Origin: Monosporascus cannonballus
Lineage: Eukaryota; Ascomycota; Sordariomycetes; Xylariales
Direction: 5' to 3'
NCBI GenBank assembly: GCA_004154925.1
Contig: QJNS01000001.1
Location: 806,001 to 870,000, forward strand
Length of the DNA: 64,000 nt
Every line of letters begins with the position of its first letter. Within the stretch, counting starts at the first letter, position 1. A program made the position numbers and the translations under genes. The notes under the pieces are model-generated. The model was given only the letters and a program-made list of their open reading frames with translations. It ran no database searches and was not told where the DNA came from. Shown piece by piece: positions 61,568-64,000 of this stretch.

Positions 61568-63379
61568 CTACGCGATAGGAGCATAAAAGCTAAACTTTCG
61601 GTGTGGGTCGTACTTGTTCTTTAGAACAAGTAGCCGGTCCTGCCGCCATTGTTCGGAACCGTACATGTTTTCTTTGGTTTCGTCCCCGAAGGCGTAATTA
61701 ATATATGTATGTAATTCGCTCCGGTTGGTCGCTTTATGGAGAATCTGCCGAAGGTCTTGACCTAGTTTAGTCGCCTTTCTTTCGAGTTCCGGCCCGTCCG
61801 GCGCATATATAATAAGTGGCGCCAGAAGGAGCTTGTCGCCTCGGTAAGAGACGGCGGTTGATTCCTTCGGGACAGCTTGGACGGCTTGTAAGGAATAGCC
61901 TTCGAAAAGGAAGAGTGAGCCATTTAGTGCTGGCGTCTCTTGGGTGGCGGATTTGAAAAGGTCGTATACTTGTCGTTGGGCTTCAGGATCGTATAGTTCC
62001 AGGTCGATAGGGAAGCGATTATTAACAAGACCGACTTTTTGGCACGGTGGGTCCTGGTTACCGTTACCGGTCCACGCTGGCAGATTTGGATAATCCCCTG
62101 CGGCACTTTGTGTAGCGATACGTCCGATGTCTTGAAACGGCTTTGACCAAGCTGGGTCGACAGATGTTACCCCTGCCTGGAGAAGGTAGAACATAATAAC
62201 AGGCTAAGGCTAGTGTGAGAAATTGCTGGGGCGAATTCGACGCTATAAGAGAGGACTCACATTTGGGTCGATGCTAGGTAGGTTGATGAAGAATGAGTAG
62301 TTGGTAACATCCATAGGTTGTGTGCCGTTCAAGTGATCGTTAGCAGCTTGATAGATCTGCTCGATTTTATCACCCGTAAACGTAAAGGCCGTATATGACC
62401 ATGTCCGGTGTTCGATATCGTAAATCTTCGACGTGACAGAGGTTACAATGCCGAAGTTGTGACCGGCGCCCTGGATAGCCCACCAAAGGTCTGAGCGTTC
62501 ATCAATCGTGTGCAGATTTCCGTCGGCCATCACAATGTTTACCGAGACGAAATTGTCGGAAATGAGACCGTAGCGGCCCTGAAGGAAGCCATGGCCACCT
62601 CCTAACCCAGGGCCTAGAAGGCTGGTACATTCACAAGCACCAGTCGCTGTATGTCTCGTATCAGCGTTGTATCGGCAATCTAGTGATACTGGCCCTCTTG
62701 TTTGCTTCATCCCTCGACGCATGGGATGGGTCATTGGGAAAGCGTCGGAATATAGGGAATTGCACTTGTCTGTTTGTTTGCCCGCGGCCCACAAGGCGTC
62801 GATGACAGTCTTGGATAAAGCACCACCGCCAATCTGAGCCGTTTCCCATCCTGTGCGATTGTGACACTGTTCAGATCGTCCATCCAGATTTGGATGCCGT
62901 TACGCATCCTCCCTACTGTTGTAATTGCTCCGTGGCCGCCGTTGACCGGAAGGTAAGGCATGTTTCTTTCATTTGCATATCGAACCTACCGTATGCGGCG
63001 ATTAGCTTCGTAGTACACTGTGAATGCATATAGCGAGCTTCAGGAATCCTACAATCTCGGCGACGTCGTTCTCAACGCTTGGAACCACGACAACATCCAC
63101 TCCGGGGGCATCCAATACAGGCCAGCAGTTTGTTGCTGCAGTATAGCCATCTGACCCTGGCAGATAGATTCGGGCACTAGCAGAAAGTCTTTCCGCAAGT
63201 TCCTCAGCACCAAATCTTCGATTACAAACGGCCGCTCCGAGCCAATTGCCTGCGGGGACACCTCGACAAGCAGTGGATATAGCCCAGGCTGCCACGGCTG
63301 TGATGACCTCCATCTTGAGGCGCCCTATCGATCGCGCCGACGAGTATCGTAGAAAGAAGGCAGAAAAGAAGCTACCCAT
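61568..63379 (-). CDS. FAD-linked oxidoreductase, berberine-bridge (BBE) type, probably disabled
   Basis: Exons run 63379-63032, 62985-62261 and 62176-61568. The FAD-binding part has PVNGGHGAITTVGRMRNGIQ, whose His is the family's flavin-linking residue, then CECTSLLGPGLGGGHG with the second flavin-linking Cys, and WWAIQGAGHNFGIVTS. The C-terminal BBE domain ends YINYAFGDETKENMYG, LKNKYDPHRKFSFYAPIA. The 84-bp intron (62177-62260) has GTGAGT...CAG. The first intron (62986-63031, 46 bp, in phase) starts AT, not GT. A single-base deletion near 62841-62847 shifts frame between IAQDGK and the QIGGG block. About 40 extra residues (near 62647-62770) precede CECT. An alternative start at 63313 would open a signal-peptide-like MEVITAVAAWAISTAC. 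The enzyme would be a secreted flavin oxidase. Confidence 0.85.
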
Positions 63380-63535
63380 GGATACGAGACGATTCGTTAG
63401 CTTGCTGTCAAGAGAACACAGAAATGGTGCTGTATCAAGGAGAGAAGAGAAATACGGGACATACTTAGATTAGAATAAAGCAGCGAAGCGTTCCCCGAAA
63501 GCCTAGGGACGAGTCAACATCTCAGCTGACCGGTG
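63380..63535. promoter_or_regulatory. Short divergent intergenic region
   Basis: 156 bp separates the start codons of the minus-strand oxidoreductase and the plus-strand carboxypeptidase. Any promoters must overlap here or lie inside the neighbouring gene. No TATA box or named binding site is convincing. In-frame stops lie just upstream of the carboxypeptidase start. Confidence 0.4.
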
Positions 63536-64000
63536 ATGGCTTACCATGTAGCGGCGTCGTGGCGGCTTGGGTTCCTAGATCATGGGGAGCACAGCAACGC
63601 GCGGGATTACCCTATCAACACGTAAGTCGGCCTCGTCACAAGACTCAACCAACCTCCCGTTTTAACCCCTGACACAACGCGACACAGATTCTTCTGGTTC
63701 TTCGAGGCTCGTAACAGACCCACGGCCGAGGCGCTGTTGGCAATATGGCTGAACGGTAGGCCTGGCAGTTCGTCCATGATAGGTCTGCTTCGGGAAAACG
63801 GACCGTGCTTCGTGGCTGAGGACTCGGCGACCACCTACCTCAACCCATGGTCCTGGAACGAGGTTAACATGCTGTACCTCGACCAGCCGGCGCAGGTCGG
63901 GTTCAGCTACGACGTCCCCACGAACGCGACCGTACGGCTACGCCGTGGCGAGGATGGGGAAAACTACTACGAGATCCTCCCGACGAATTCACCTCCGAGG
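63536..64000 (+). CDS. Serine carboxypeptidase (peptidase family S10), N-terminal part, cut by window end
   Basis: Exon 1 (63536-63621) encodes [20 protein letters not shown], ending DYPINT. A 66-bp intron, GTAAGT...ACAG (63622-63687), keeps frame. Exon 2 (63688 onward) reads [20 protein letters not shown], then [40 protein letters not shown] and [10 protein letters not shown]. These are hallmark blocks of S10 carboxypeptidases, secreted or vacuolar enzymes that trim C-terminal residues. The family's oxyanion-hole motif NGGPGSSS is NGRPGSSS here. The catalytic Ser (GESYGG), Asp and His lie beyond the window. There is no signal peptide at this start and an in-frame stop is 9 bases upstream, so an earlier exon may exist or the gene may be 5'-truncated. 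Confidence 0.85.

Noticed and set aside
1..64000. CRISPR arrays, bacterial operons, rRNA genes
   Set aside because: No regularly spaced repeats with unique spacers were seen, and no rRNA or bacterial features. The window is fungal nuclear DNA.

Overview
This window looks like an AT-rich, repeat-filled block of a filamentous ascomycete (Pezizomycotina) nuclear genome, ending at a GC-balanced gene region. The evidence is short GT...AG introns of about 50-85 bp, fungal gene families at the right edge, Ty3/Gypsy and Fot1/pogo transposons, and a pervasive signature of repeat-induced point mutation (RIP). That signature is Trp codons turned into stops, Cys/His codons turned into Tyr, and Asp codons turned into Asn, in otherwise readable reading frames. 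No lineage below Pezizomycotina can be fixed from the sequence alone.

Layout. 1-6693: minus-strand Gypsy element F, cut by the window start, carrying a 246-bp MITE-like insert (972-1217) that escaped RIP. 7443-21236: Gypsy element A (minus), with two 389-bp LTRs and a perfect TAACT target duplication. It is split by a second Gypsy element, E (11794-18719, minus, CTATT duplication). 21340-23060: palindrome-rich dispersed repeats and a short GC-normal island (22210-22360). 23061-27110 and 29113-30011: anonymous RIP-degraded DNA. 27113-29110: a Fot1/pogo-like transposon at a TA dinucleotide. 30012-39115: a host histidine-phosphatase (phosphoglycerate-mutase-like) gene on the minus strand, split by an 8455-bp TIR transposon (30312-38766) with a perfect 8-bp duplication AGTATAGC. 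39125-54411: Gypsy element B (plus), same family as A, interrupted by a chromovirus 3' fragment and a full chromovirus-type Gypsy element C (about 41072-48589). 54582-61072: Gypsy element D (plus), same family as A and B, the most AT-degraded. From about 61.4 kb base composition changes sharply. A berberine-bridge-type FAD oxidoreductase (minus) and a serine carboxypeptidase (plus, cut by the window end) diverge from a 156-bp spacer.

How it fits together. The only host genes are the split phosphatase and the two genes at the right. Everything else is transposon, in nested layers that give relative ages: E is younger than A, C is younger than B, and the 8.5-kb DNA transposon is younger than the phosphatase gene. 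RIP-type mutations also appear in the host genes beside the repeats: both catalytic His codons and one Trp codon of the phosphatase, and one intron donor of the oxidoreductase. I infer leakage of RIP into single-copy neighbours.

The most interesting items are the two divergent gene remnants inside the 8.5-kb transposon, one of which I cannot assign to any family, and an antisense reading frame opposite the 3' end of the A/B/D Gypsy family, seen at the same place in separate copies.
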